A stretch of DNA of 64,000 bases, taken from the NCBI GenBank assembly GCA_031550975.1, contig JAVBOC010000003.1, positions 62,001 to 126,000 on the forward strand, written 5' to 3'. This document shows positions 34,445 through 42,690 of the stretch, piece after piece. The notes beneath the pieces were generated by a model. It made no database searches. It saw only the letters and a list, made by a program, of their open reading frames with translations, and was not told the DNA's origin. Numbering within the stretch: position 1 is the stretch's first letter; every line of letters begins with the position of its first letter. The position numbers were made by a program, and so were the translations under genes. This stretch comes from UBA947 sp031550975. GTDB lineage: Bacteria > Cyanobacteriota > Vampirovibrionia > Gastranaerophilales > Gastranaerophilaceae.

Positions 34445-34884
34445 TAAACATTGTTCTTTATGAGCCTGAAATCCCGCAAAACACAGGAAATATTGCGCGG
34501 CTTTGTGCTTGCTGCGGAGCATCGCTTTATCTTGTGGGGAAACTTGGATTTTCGCTCACTGATAAGTACACTAAACGTGCAGGGATGGATTATTGGGAAA
34601 GCGTTGATTTGCATAAGGTTGAGAGCCTTGATGAGTTGGTTGCTGCGAATCCTGAGGCGAATTTTTACTATTTAACAACCAAAACTAAGCGCAAATACAC
34701 AGATATAGAGTTTACACCCGGTGATTTTATCGTTTTTGGCCCCGAAAGTCGGGGGTTGCCTGCTCATTATGTTAGTGATAAAAATGCACTAACAATCCCG
34801 ATGAAAGAGGGCCAACGAAGCTTAAATTTATCAAATTCGGTCGCGATTGTTGCTTATGAGGCGATAAGACAAAATGGACTTTAA
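34441..34884 (+). CDS. trmL: tRNA (cytidine/uridine-34) 2'-O-methyltransferase
   Basis: A 147-residue minimal SPOUT methyltransferase. It has the N-terminal EPEIPQNTGNIAR motif, FGPESRGLP, and IPMKEGQRSLNLSNSVAIVAYEA, which together form the trefoil knot and SAM site of TrmL/CspR. It methylates the wobble ribose of certain leucine tRNAs. Its ATG overlaps the previous stop (ATGA) and its own end overlaps nnrD by 11 bases. Confidence 0.93.
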   Translation: MINIVLYEPEIPQNTGNIARLCACCGASLYLVGKLGFSLTDKYTKRAGMDYWESVDLHKVESLDELVAANPEANFYYLTTKTKRKYTDIEFTPGDFIVFGPESRGLPAHYVSDKNALTIPMKEGQRSLNLSNSVAIVAYEAIRQNGL

Positions 34885-35659
34885 ACTGCCAACAAGGCCG
34901 CAAAATTCAAATAAAAGCACCTTCGGTAAAGTGTTGAACGTCGCAGGCTCAAGATACACACCCGGAGCCGCTTATTTGTCGAGCGCATCAGCACTCACTG
35001 TTGGCTGTGGTTATGTGATTTTGGCATGCGAAGACGAAGTCTGCCACTCTGTTTCCGCCCTTTCGCCAGATATTATATTTGCGCCGCAAGAAAACTTACC
35101 AGAAGCAGATGTCTTATCTATCGGCTGCGGGTTGTCTACTTTAGGCTTGGCAGTTGAAGTGTTTAGAGCCGCCATTGCAAAAAACCTCCCCACTATAATC
35201 GACGCAGACGGGCTTAATATTCTTGCTAAAATTGAGGTAAAACTACCCGAGAAAGTTATTTTAACTCCGCATCCCAAGGAGGCCTCTCGGCTACTCGGGA
35301 TAGATTTGGCAGAGGTTTTGGAAGATACAGAAGGTTCGGCAAAGAAAATCTGTGCAAAATACAATTGCGTAACTGTTTTAAAAACCAATCAGAGTTTGGT
35401 TTGCACCGCCGAGGGTAGAATTTATCAAAACAAAACCGGAAATAGCGCGCTGGCTAAAGCAGGCAGCGGAGATATTTTAACGGGGATTATTGCCGGCTTG
35501 CTCGCGCAAAAGATGGAAGTATTTGAAGCAGCTTGTCTTGGCTGCCATCTACACGGGCTTGCGGGAGAACTCGCATCAAAAGATCTGACCGAATATGGCG
35601 TATGCGCTTCAGATTTGATTAAATATATTCCCGCCGCTATCAAATCAATTAAGGAGTAG
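34874..35659 (+). CDS. nnrD: ADP/ATP-dependent NAD(P)H-hydrate dehydratase
   Basis: Repairs hydrated NAD(P)H. The 261-residue protein is the ribokinase-like C-terminal half of YjeF, with GKVLNVAGS, LTPHPKEASRLLG and the KAGSGDILTGIIAG active-site loop. The NnrE epimerase half often fused to it is absent. It is the last gene of the GT2 operon and overlaps convergent anmK by 11 bases without a terminator. Confidence 0.92.
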   Translation: MDFKLPTRPQNSNKSTFGKVLNVAGSRYTPGAAYLSSASALTVGCGYVILACEDEVCHSVSALSPDIIFAPQENLPEADVLSIGCGLSTLGLAVEVFRAAIAKNLPTIIDADGLNILAKIEVKLPEKVILTPHPKEASRLLGIDLAEVLEDTEGSAKKICAKYNCVTVLKTNQSLVCTAEGRIYQNKTGNSALAKAGSGDILTGIIAGLLAQKMEVFEAACLGCHLHGLAGELASKDLTEYGVCASDLIKYIPAAIKSIKE

Positions 35660-36782
35660 TTATTTTACCCATTACGACTCGTTTTGAAGCACCCGTACAA
35701 GATGGAAGATTGTTGGGAATACCATAATAAGTACAATACCCGAGCAGCGCAAATGCCATGACTTCTTTAAAATTGTTGGAAATGCCATAATCCTCGTGCG
35801 TTTTTAGTTCAACACCTTCAGGCATGTAAATCTTTAAAAAGTTCATAAGTGTTGGATTGTAGGCTCCGCCGCCACCCACAACAACTTCAATTGAGGAAGA
35901 AATCAGCGGATAAACGAAACGCTCATAAGCTGTGGCAATGGTCTTAGCAGTAAGCGCTGTTGCCGTTGCGATAATATCTTCCGGCTTCTTAGGAGCAAAT
36001 TTTAGAGCATTTTCAATGTATTGCGGTGAAAAATACTCTCTGCCTGTGGTTTTTGGCGGGTTTTTAAAATAATATTCATCCTGCATAAGACAATCCAGCC
36101 AGCTTTCATCGACTTTCCCTGATTGCGCGATTTTGCCGTCTTCATCGTAAGATTTTCCAAAGAACTTGTTGACGCAATAGTCAATCATAATATTGCCTAA
36201 GCCTGTATCAAAACCAAAGGTCGGACAATCCGGTGACACGACTGTAACATTTGATATCCCGCCTATGTTTTGGATTAGAAAAGTTCTGTTATATTTACTC
36301 CACCATTTCTCGTCAGCAAAACACACCAGGGGCGCTCCTTGGCCTCCTGCGGCTATATCAGATTCGCGGAAGTTGGAGATAGTCATGCAGCCCGTTTCTT
36401 GGGCAATAATTGAGCTTTCGCCGATTTGGAGTGTGCTTTTTAGAGAAACTCCGTCGATTTTTTCGTCAAACGGATAGTGATAAATTGTTTGACCATGACT
36501 TGCTATCATGTCAGGTTTTCCAAATTCTTCGATTAAAGTTTTTGCAGCATCTGCAAAGCATTTTCCAATAACGAAATTCATCTGGCAAACGTCTTTGATT
36601 GAAGCTTCACCCCTAAAAAGTTGAAAAATCTTTTCGCGTACATGCACCGGATATTTGAAATTTATTCCTTTAATAAGCTTGCATGACAAGTCAGGAAATA
36701 CCTCGCAAAGTCCCGCATCAATTGAGTCGCAAGACGTGCCTGACATCAGTCCTATAATCTTTTTAGGTTCAAGTTCACTCAT
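35649..36782 (-). CDS. anmK: anhydro-N-acetylmuramic acid kinase
   Basis: Phosphorylates anhydroMurNAc from peptidoglycan turnover to MurNAc-6-P. The 377-residue length is normal. Signatures are GLMSGTSCDSIDAGL at the N-terminus, ASHGQTIYHYP, LQIGESSIIA, FDTGLGNIMID and VVVGGGGAYNP. The ATG at 36782 follows TGT-TATTAT by 6 bases, giving a predicted leaderless mRNA. The promoter sits between the gene and a terminator pointing the same way, which ends an upstream minus-strand transcript. Confidence 0.94.
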   Translation of the reverse strand: MSELEPKKIIGLMSGTSCDSIDAGLCEVFPDLSCKLIKGINFKYPVHVREKIFQLFRGEASIKDVCQMNFVIGKCFADAAKTLIEEFGKPDMIASHGQTIYHYPFDEKIDGVSLKSTLQIGESSIIAQETGCMTISNFRESDIAAGGQGAPLVCFADEKWWSKYNRTFLIQNIGGISNVTVVSPDCPTFGFDTGLGNIMIDYCVNKFFGKSYDEDGKIAQSGKVDESWLDCLMQDEYYFKNPPKTTGREYFSPQYIENALKFAPKKPEDIIATATALTAKTIATAYERFVYPLISSSIEVVVGGGGAYNPTLMNFLKIYMPEGVELKTHEDYGISNNFKEVMAFALLGYCTYYGIPNNLPSCTGASKRVVMGKITTP

Positions 36783-36788
36783 TTAAAA

Positions 36789-36797
36789 ATAATAACA
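36789..36797 (-). promoter_or_regulatory. leaderless extended -10 promoter of anmK
   Basis: Minus strand TGT-TATTAT (hexamer 36789-36794), 6 bases before the ATG at 36782; no ribosome binding site. Confidence 0.5.
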
Positions 36798-36813
36798 TAA
36801 AAAGCATGCGCAA

Positions 36814-36841
36814 TAAAAAAGGCCTGCTAAATCAGCAGGCC
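36814..36841 (-). terminator. strong minus-strand terminator upstream of anmK
   Basis: GGCCTGCT (36821-36828) pairs with AGCAGGCC (36834-36841); on the minus strand it is followed by TTTTTTA. It does not follow any annotated gene, which implies a transcript from the gap. Confidence 0.85.
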
Positions 36842-36968
36842 AACTATTTCCCAAATCTCCCCAATTAAATCTTTCGTAAATCCTATATCCCTAACTCTGA
36901 CAGCCATTCAATGGTCTGTGATACCATCACCTCTTTTTCTTAACACTTAACTGCTTCAACTACCCGTT
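36814..36968 (-). ncRNA. candidate orphan small transcript (or short-peptide mRNA)
   Basis: The minus strand has TTGTCA (36998-37003), 17 bases, TACATT (36975-36980), then about 155 bases to a strong terminator. Inside are a Shine-Dalgarno-like AGAGGTG directly abutting an ATG at 36927 (14 codons) and a 26-codon frame from 36907 to 36827 with a hydrophobic end that runs into the terminator stem. No known RNA family is recognised. It could be a small RNA or a short-peptide gene. Confidence 0.4.
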
Positions 36969-37244
36969 AATACCAATGTAAATCCAAGTAACAATGTTGA
37001 CAAGTTAAGAATTTACAAAAAAGATTTACAATTGACCATGCCCCTAATAACCACCGAGTAAAATACAACTTCTTAAATCTTAATGAAGGAAACTTAATGA
37101 AATTACGTAAAATTTTGGGTCAAATTTGATTGACAAAATTTGGCTTTTATACATCTGGCATGCTCGCATAATATAACTCAGCGTTTTTTGCCCTTGTTTG
37201 AGTTAAATGCCTTATGTTAGAATAAGGTACTGGAATAGAATAGT
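36842..37244. other. intergenic region between the orphan terminator and the WYL pair
   Basis: About 400 AT-rich bases. The left part holds the minus-strand transcript above. The right part holds plus-strand promoter-like boxes: TTGACA at 37130, CATAAT at 37167-37172 and an extended TGT-TAGAAT at 37218-37223, the last giving a 15-base leader. I see no further gene. Confidence 0.45.
37215..37223 (+). promoter_or_regulatory. extended -10 promoter of the WYL regulator pair
   Basis: TGT-TAGAAT (hexamer 37218-37223). Predicted start near 37230, 15 bases before the ATG; no Shine-Dalgarno is visible. Confidence 0.4.
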
Positions 37245-38192
37245 ATGAAAAACTTTTTAAAGAATGAGAAAATTACATATAATTTAATGTCGTTCACCGG
37301 TTTTAGATCGTTGATTCTCTTTTCGCTGCTTGTTGAAGGGCCGAAGTCTTATGAAGAAATTTGTGACCACTTGCGCAATCACCCATATTTGAAAGAAGAT
37401 ATTTCAATTGACACTTTACGTGTTTATATAACCTCTCTTAAGCGCGCAGGATGTGATGTTAAAAGGATTCGTGAACCGGGCAACAAAACATCAAAATATG
37501 TTATTTTATCTAACCCGTTTGAACTCAAAGTAACTTCTGAACAACTAAAAGCTATTGAGAAGGTTTACAAGAATGTTATTAAGAACGCTGACATTGATGA
37601 GCTTGTCGTAATAGAAACCTTCTTGAGAAAGCTCATTAAATACGTCGAGAATGACGATTTGAAGTCGGCTTTAGAAAATAATTCAGCGTTAAAAGGCATC
37701 AGTGTCGATCTTGTTCGTTCTCTTATTGATTGCGCCGAGAAAAAGCAGCAGATTGTAATTTCTTATCACTCACCAAATTCCACAGACAGAGATATTGAGG
37801 TTTTAGCTGATAAGGTTTGTTATACAAACGGCAAATTATATCTATATGGTACCGGCTCAAATTACAACAAATATGGCAGCTTCTTAGTGCAGAGAATACG
37901 TGAACTAAAAGCAATCCGCTCTGAAACAACTATCGTTGCTGCCCCTCAAACAATAACCGTGCAGTATGAAGTCAAAACAGATAAATTTGAACCCGGTGAG
38001 GATGAAAAACTTATCAGCCACAACGAGGATATTACCGTTGTTGAAGTTACAGCTTCTGACGAATTCAGACTAAGACAAAGGCTTCTTTCTCTCGGACCTG
38101 ATTGCAAGATATTAGCACCGGAGAGCTTCAGACAGGAATTTTTGGCTTCTTTGAAAGAAATGAAAGCGGGGTATGATGCCGCGGCCATTTAG
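37245..38192 (+). CDS. WYL-domain transcriptional regulator, first of a pair
   Basis: A 315-residue protein with the DeoR/WYL layout. An N-terminal winged-helix DNA-binding part (about 10-90) is followed by a helical linker, a WYL-like domain (about 160-225, KQQIVISYHSPN ... LVQRIRELKAI) and a C-terminal extension (about 235-310). The literal W-Y-L triplet is not conserved. WYL domains sense nucleic acids or nucleotides in several regulators. It overlaps the second WYL-like gene by 20 bases, so the products are likely made together and may form a heterodimer. Confidence 0.75.
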   Translation: MKNFLKNEKITYNLMSFTGFRSLILFSLLVEGPKSYEEICDHLRNHPYLKEDISIDTLRVYITSLKRAGCDVKRIREPGNKTSKYVILSNPFELKVTSEQLKAIEKVYKNVIKNADIDELVVIETFLRKLIKYVENDDLKSALENNSALKGISVDLVRSLIDCAEKKQQIVISYHSPNSTDRDIEVLADKVCYTNGKLYLYGTGSNYNKYGSFLVQRIRELKAIRSETTIVAAPQTITVQYEVKTDKFEPGEDEKLISHNEDITVVEVTASDEFRLRQRLLSLGPDCKILAPESFRQEFLASLKEMKAGYDAAAI

Positions 38193-39099
38193 CAAAAAAT
38201 ATAACGATTCATGTATACTTTTGTTTGATTTTCTTAAACTGCTTACAGATGGCAACGCTACTTATGAAAACGTACTGGAGCTTTTCACACGCAGTTCCAG
38301 CAATGACAAATCAAACCCGCACGTAACACTTAACAAATACATGAATACTCTAAAGATATTCGGGATTAAGGTCAAAAAAGACAATGGACATTATTCGCTA
38401 TTAAGCTGTCCTTGTAAAATCGATCTTAATGCAGATGATTTGGCGGCAATCAATTTATTAAAGGGTTCATCAAAGGTATTGCCAACCGGGAAAACTAAAG
38501 AACAGTTTGAAAATTTTATTGAAGCTCTAGAAATCAGATACAGCGAGAACACAACTAAAATTGCAGATTCTCATGAGTTTTCAAAGGCTTTCTCACTGTA
38601 TTCTGCTGAATTGAGTGAACAAATCAAACGATGCGAACAATATTGTCAGGACAAGTTTAAACTTAATATTAAATACTTGAACAAGAAAAATATTGAGGAG
38701 CAACTTTCAATGTGTTCGCCGGTCGAGGTTAAATACCATAAACGCAAGATTTGTTTGAGCGTTTATCCTGACAAAGGCCATGCATTAAAGGAAATTCCAT
38801 TGGAGTGCATTAAACATGTCGAGCAGCTTCCTGCAGCTGTAACAACTCATCCGCAAACCATGACAGTTGTTTATAAACTTAAAGGCAAATTAATAAAGAA
38901 CTATCAGCTGCGCGAATGGGAAACTTCAAACGGACTTGATGAAAATGGTTATTTAACAGTAATTAACAGAAACGAAGATTTTGATGTATTGCTAAAAAGG
39001 TTACTCCGATATGGTGAGCTTTGCGAAATAAAATCTCCGCAATCACTTAAACGCCAGATGATTGAACTTATTGAAAAAACTATTGCTAAATATGACTAA
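38173..39099 (+). CDS. WYL-like transcriptional regulator, second of a pair
   Basis: A 308-residue diverged paralogue of the previous gene with the same order: an N-terminal helix-turn-helix part (about 10-75), the LNADDLAAINLLK linker, a degenerate WYL core (KFKLNIKYLNKKN ... LKEIPLECIKHVEQL) and a C-terminal WCX-like domain. The key aromatic residues of WYL are replaced. Two adjacent ATGs (38173, 38176) are possible starts inside the preceding gene. The arrangement resembles PafB-PafC pairs, but orthology is not shown. Confidence 0.7.
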   Translation: MMPRPFSKKYNDSCILLFDFLKLLTDGNATYENVLELFTRSSSNDKSNPHVTLNKYMNTLKIFGIKVKKDNGHYSLLSCPCKIDLNADDLAAINLLKGSSKVLPTGKTKEQFENFIEALEIRYSENTTKIADSHEFSKAFSLYSAELSEQIKRCEQYCQDKFKLNIKYLNKKNIEEQLSMCSPVEVKYHKRKICLSVYPDKGHALKEIPLECIKHVEQLPAAVTTHPQTMTVVYKLKGKLIKNYQLREWETSNGLDENGYLTVINRNEDFDVLLKRLLRYGELCEIKSPQSLKRQMIELIEKTIAKYD

Positions 39100-39149
39100 C
39101 TTTTGTAAATAAAGAAATCATTATAAGTGCTTTAGTTTTCTATTTATAT

Positions 39150-39155
39150 TACAAT
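39150..39155 (+). promoter_or_regulatory. leaderless promoter of dnaE
   Basis: TACAAT (39150-39155) ends 7 bases before the ATG at 39163; no Shine-Dalgarno and a weak -35. Confidence 0.45.
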
Positions 39156-39162
39156 TTTCATT

Positions 39163-42100
39163 ATGAAAACGGGTATGAAGTATGTTCCTCTGCACGTACA
39201 CAGTGAGTATTCGCTGCTGGATGGTGCAATCAGGATTAAGGAGATGTGTGAGTTTGCGAAAGCAAACAATATGCCTGCGGTTGCGATTACTGACCACGGG
39301 GTAATGTATAGTGCTGTCGAATTTTACCGTACTGCAAAAGAAGCCGGTGTTCAACCGATTATTGGTTGTGAGTTTTATGTCCATGACAAAGAACTCACCC
39401 ACAAAGAGCAGCACGACAACCCGCTCTATCACCTTGTGCTGCTGGCTAAAGACAAGGCGGGTTACAGCAACCTCATCAAACTGGTTTCTATCGCACATTG
39501 CGAAGGAATGTATTACAAGCCGCGGATAAATTTTGACTTGTTAAAGGAAAACCATGAAGGTTTGATTTGCCTGAGCGCTTGTCTTGGCGGGGAGGTTCTG
39601 CAAAATCTATTAAAAAACAACTATGAAGGCGCCAAAAAATGCGCGACAACTTATAAAGAATTATTTGGAGAAGACTATTATATCGAACTTCAAGACCACG
39701 GGTTAGACGAACAAAAACGCACAAACCCTGAATTAATCAGGCTTGCCAAAGATCTCGGCATTAAAATGGTTATTACAAACGACTCACACTATTTGATGAA
39801 AGAAGACGCAGATTGGCACGATACTTTGCTTTGTCTTCAAACAAACGCGCTCAAAAACGATCAGTTTAGATTTCATTTTCCTAACAACGAATTTTATCTA
39901 AAAACTCCGCCGCAGCTGCGTGAATCGTTTAGCTGGATGGAAGAAGACCTCTTTAATGAGTGCATCCAAAACACTGTTGATATCGCGGGCAAATGTCATT
40001 TTATACTGGAAATGGGCAATGCGCCTTTGCCAAATTATGAAGTTCCATCAGGACATACAACTGAGAGCTATCTTGATTTAAAAGTCCGTGAGGGACTTAA
40101 AAAACGCTACGCAGAAATCACACCGGAGATTGAAGAACGCGTCCGATATGAACTCGGGATCATTGAACAGATGGGTTTTTCATCTTACTTCTTGATTACG
40201 TGGGACTTTATTGATTATGCCAGACAAAACGATATCCCTGTAGGACCCGGAAGGGGTTCGGCAGCAGGTAGTGTTATCGCGTACGCACTCGGAATCACAA
40301 ACATCGACCCGTTACACCACAACCTACTCTTTGAACGTTTCTTGAACCCAGAAAGATACTCTATGCCCGACGTCGATATTGACTTTTGTATCGACCGCCG
40401 CGGGGAGGTAATTGATTACGTTGCGAAAAAATACGGCGAGGACAGAGTTTGCCAGATTATCACTTTTGGAACCTATGCCGCTAAGGCTGCACTAAAAGGG
40501 GTTGCGCGAGTTTTTGATATCCCGTTTGCGCGAAGCAACCAGCTCTCGGCGCTTATCCCAAATGAGCCCAAGGCTTCAATTGATGATGCGCTAAAACCCG
40601 GGATGGAATTAAAAGCGCTTTATGACAATGATGAAGAAGTTCATAAACTTGTTGATATGGCAAAAGCAATCGAGGGGATTAGAAATAACGTTGGCACACA
40701 CGCTGCAGGGGTTATAATCTCTCACAGACCTTTAAATGAACTTGTCCCTGTTCAGCCTTCAAAAGACGGGATTATCGTTACAGAATACGCTATGTCTGAC
40801 TTAGAAAAACTCGGACTGCTCAAGATGGACTTTTTGGGTCTGCGAAACCTTACAATCATTCATAACACAATGAAACTAATCAAGGAGCGTAAGGGGATTG
40901 AGTTTGATATCGATAAAATTCCGCTTGATGATAAAAAGACTTATGAGATGCTTGCGCGCGGAGAAACCGACGGGGTTTTCCAGCTTGAATCGTCAGGGAT
41001 GAAATCGCTCGTAAAAAGTCTGCGCCCTGACGTTTTTGAAGACATTGGTGCGCTTGTGGCGCTCTTTAGACCGGGGCCGTTGGGCGCCGGGATGGTTGAG
41101 GATTTCGTGGAGCGTAAACACGGCAGAAGGTCTGTTACATATCCGCACGACAGCTTGATTCCGGTTCTAAAAGACACCTACGGAACAATTGTTTATCAAG
41201 AACAAATCATGCAGATTTTCCAGATTTTGGCGGGCTACACGCTCGGTCAAGCGGACATGGTGCGCCGTATGATGGGTAAGAAAAAAATTGAAGAAATGGC
41301 GCAGCAAAAAGATAAATTTGTCGAAGGTGCAGCGCGCAACGGCATGCACACAAAAGACGCGGTGACGCTCTTTGAACAAATCGAAAAATTCGCGGAATAC
41401 TGCTTTAACCGTTCTCACTCAGCGGCTTACGCGTTTGTTGCTTACCAGACAGCTTATTTAAAATGCAACTATCCTGTTGAATACCTCGCGTCACTTTTAA
41501 CAAGCGTTTCAGGCAACCAAGACAGCACAAGCGTTTATATCGAAGACGCTCAAAAAATGGACATCAAAGTTCTTCCGCCTGATATCAACAAGTCTTTTGC
41601 AGCCTTCACACCCGACGGAAACGACATTTTATTCGGCTTAACTTCCATCAAACAAGTCGGCGAAGTCGTGGTCGAGAGCATAATCAAAGAACGCGAAGAA
41701 AACGGCGAGTTCAAATCAATTTATGATTTCTGCAAACGCGTTGACTCGAAATGTTCTAATAAAAGAGTTTTAGAGGGCTTAATTAAATCTGGCGCGTTCG
41801 ACAGTGTCGAAAAAAGCCGCAAACAGTTGATGGAAAACATTGAATATATTACAGCCACCGCTCAACGCGAAAACCAGGCAAAAGCTCTCGGGCAGGGCAG
41901 CCTTTTTGCCGGGATGGAAGACGATGCGGGCGTGGGCTTTAATGAGTTTCAACTAGCCGGCAGCGACGAAGAATACGACACTCGCACCATACAAAATTTC
42001 GAAAAAGAATTTTTGGGATTCTATGTCTCGAGCCACCCGTTATCAACGATTCGCGACAAACTGCCATATCTTATGACACACAAAATCATTGAGATTCCGG

Positions 42101-42648
42101 GGCTTGCTAACGACAAACTTGTTACAATTTGCGGACTGGTTACGGCTGTAAAACAAATTCCAACTAAAAAAGACCCGACAAAATTTATCAGATTCACAAC
42201 TATCGAGGATTTGAGCGGCAAGATTGAAACGATTTGCTTTAACGGCAAAATCGCCGAATTTGCACCCCTTCTTGATAACGAACAACGCGTAATTGTTTCG
42301 GGCAAAGTCAACCGCAGAAGCGACGACGAACCGCCTTCAATTATCGTTGACAATGTTCGTACGGTCGACAATTGCAACCTTTTTAACCTGCAATTATCAG
42401 AAGAACTTGCATTTGAGGAACTTGTTTTACTCAAAAATATGCTGGTTGAAACTCCGGGTTCTGACCCTGTAACCATTGAGATGAAAGAATCCGGCGAAAA
42501 GGTCCTGACAGGTTCTGCGTTTTGGGTAAACTCATCAAACGACCTTGTAAACCGTCTAAAAGCAAGATTTGGCGACCGAGTAACCATCAACATTAATTCA
42601 ATGGACGACACTTCTTTAACAAGAGAACCCGTTGCCACAGCTAGCTAA
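39163..42648 (+). CDS. dnaE: DNA polymerase III alpha subunit
   Basis: The replicative polymerase, 1161 residues. The PHP domain at the N-terminus keeps its metal-binding residues (HVHSEYSLLDG, ITDHGVMYS, CLGGE, NDSHYL), so it may still be an active proofreading phosphoesterase. The polymerase core has GPGRGSAAGS and the catalytic PDVDIDF at about residues 402-408. A helix-hairpin-helix, an OB-fold (about 990-1080) and the C-terminal tau-binding region follow. The ATG at 39163 fits the leaderless promoter; a second in-frame ATG at 39175 lacks one. Confidence 0.97.
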   Translation: MKTGMKYVPLHVHSEYSLLDGAIRIKEMCEFAKANNMPAVAITDHGVMYSAVEFYRTAKEAGVQPIIGCEFYVHDKELTHKEQHDNPLYHLVLLAKDKAGYSNLIKLVSIAHCEGMYYKPRINFDLLKENHEGLICLSACLGGEVLQNLLKNNYEGAKKCATTYKELFGEDYYIELQDHGLDEQKRTNPELIRLAKDLGIKMVITNDSHYLMKEDADWHDTLLCLQTNALKNDQFRFHFPNNEFYLKTPPQLRESFSWMEEDLFNECIQNTVDIAGKCHFILEMGNAPLPNYEVPSGHTTESYLDLKVREGLKKRYAEITPEIEERVRYELGIIEQMGFSSYFLITWDFIDYARQNDIPVGPGRGSAAGSVIAYALGITNIDPLHHNLLFERFLNPERYSMPDVDIDFCIDRRGEVIDYVAKKYGEDRVCQIITFGTYAAKAALKGVARVFDIPFARSNQLSALIPNEPKASIDDALKPGMELKALYDNDEEVHKLVDMAKAIEGIRNNVGTHAAGVIISHRPLNELVPVQPSKDGIIVTEYAMSDLEKLGLLKMDFLGLRNLTIIHNTMKLIKERKGIEFDIDKIPLDDKKTYEMLARGETDGVFQLESSGMKSLVKSLRPDVFEDIGALVALFRPGPLGAGMVEDFVERKHGRRSVTYPHDSLIPVLKDTYGTIVYQEQIMQIFQILAGYTLGQADMVRRMMGKKKIEEMAQQKDKFVEGAARNGMHTKDAVTLFEQIEKFAEYCFNRSHSAAYAFVAYQTAYLKCNYPVEYLASLLTSVSGNQDSTSVYIEDAQKMDIKVLPPDINKSFAAFTPDGNDILFGLTSIKQVGEVVVESIIKEREENGEFKSIYDFCKRVDSKCSNKRVLEGLIKSGAFDSVEKSRKQLMENIEYITATAQRENQAKALGQGSLFAGMEDDAGVGFNEFQLAGSDEEYDTRTIQNFEKEFLGFYVSSHPLSTIRDKLPYLMTHKIIEIPGLANDKLVTICGLVTAVKQIPTKKDPTKFIRFTTIEDLSGKIETICFNGKIAEFAPLLDNEQRVIVSGKVNRRSDDEPPSIIVDNVRTVDNCNLFNLQLSEELAFEELVLLKNMLVETPGSDPVTIEMKESGEKVLTGSAFWVNSSNDLVNRLKARFGDRVTININSMDDTSLTREPVATAS

Positions 42649-42655
42649 CGGATGG

Positions 42656-42684
42656 TTGTAAATAATTTATGTTCTTGTTATAAT
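42656..42684 (+). promoter_or_regulatory. leaderless promoter of gpmI
   Basis: TTGTAA (42656-42661), 17 bases, TATAAT (42679-42684) with a TGT extension. The hexamer ends 6 bases before the ATG at 42691. Confidence 0.65.
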
Positions 42685-42690
42685 CGCCCA

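Noticed and set aside
36814..36968. tmRNA, 6S or SRP RNA in the orphan transcript
   Set aside because: No tRNA-like ends, no tag with resume codon, and no recognisable conserved core of any of these.
42021..42638. 205-codon open frame antisense to dnaE
   Set aside because: Lies wholly inside the conserved dnaE C-terminal region, no ribosome binding site or promoter; a codon-bias shadow.
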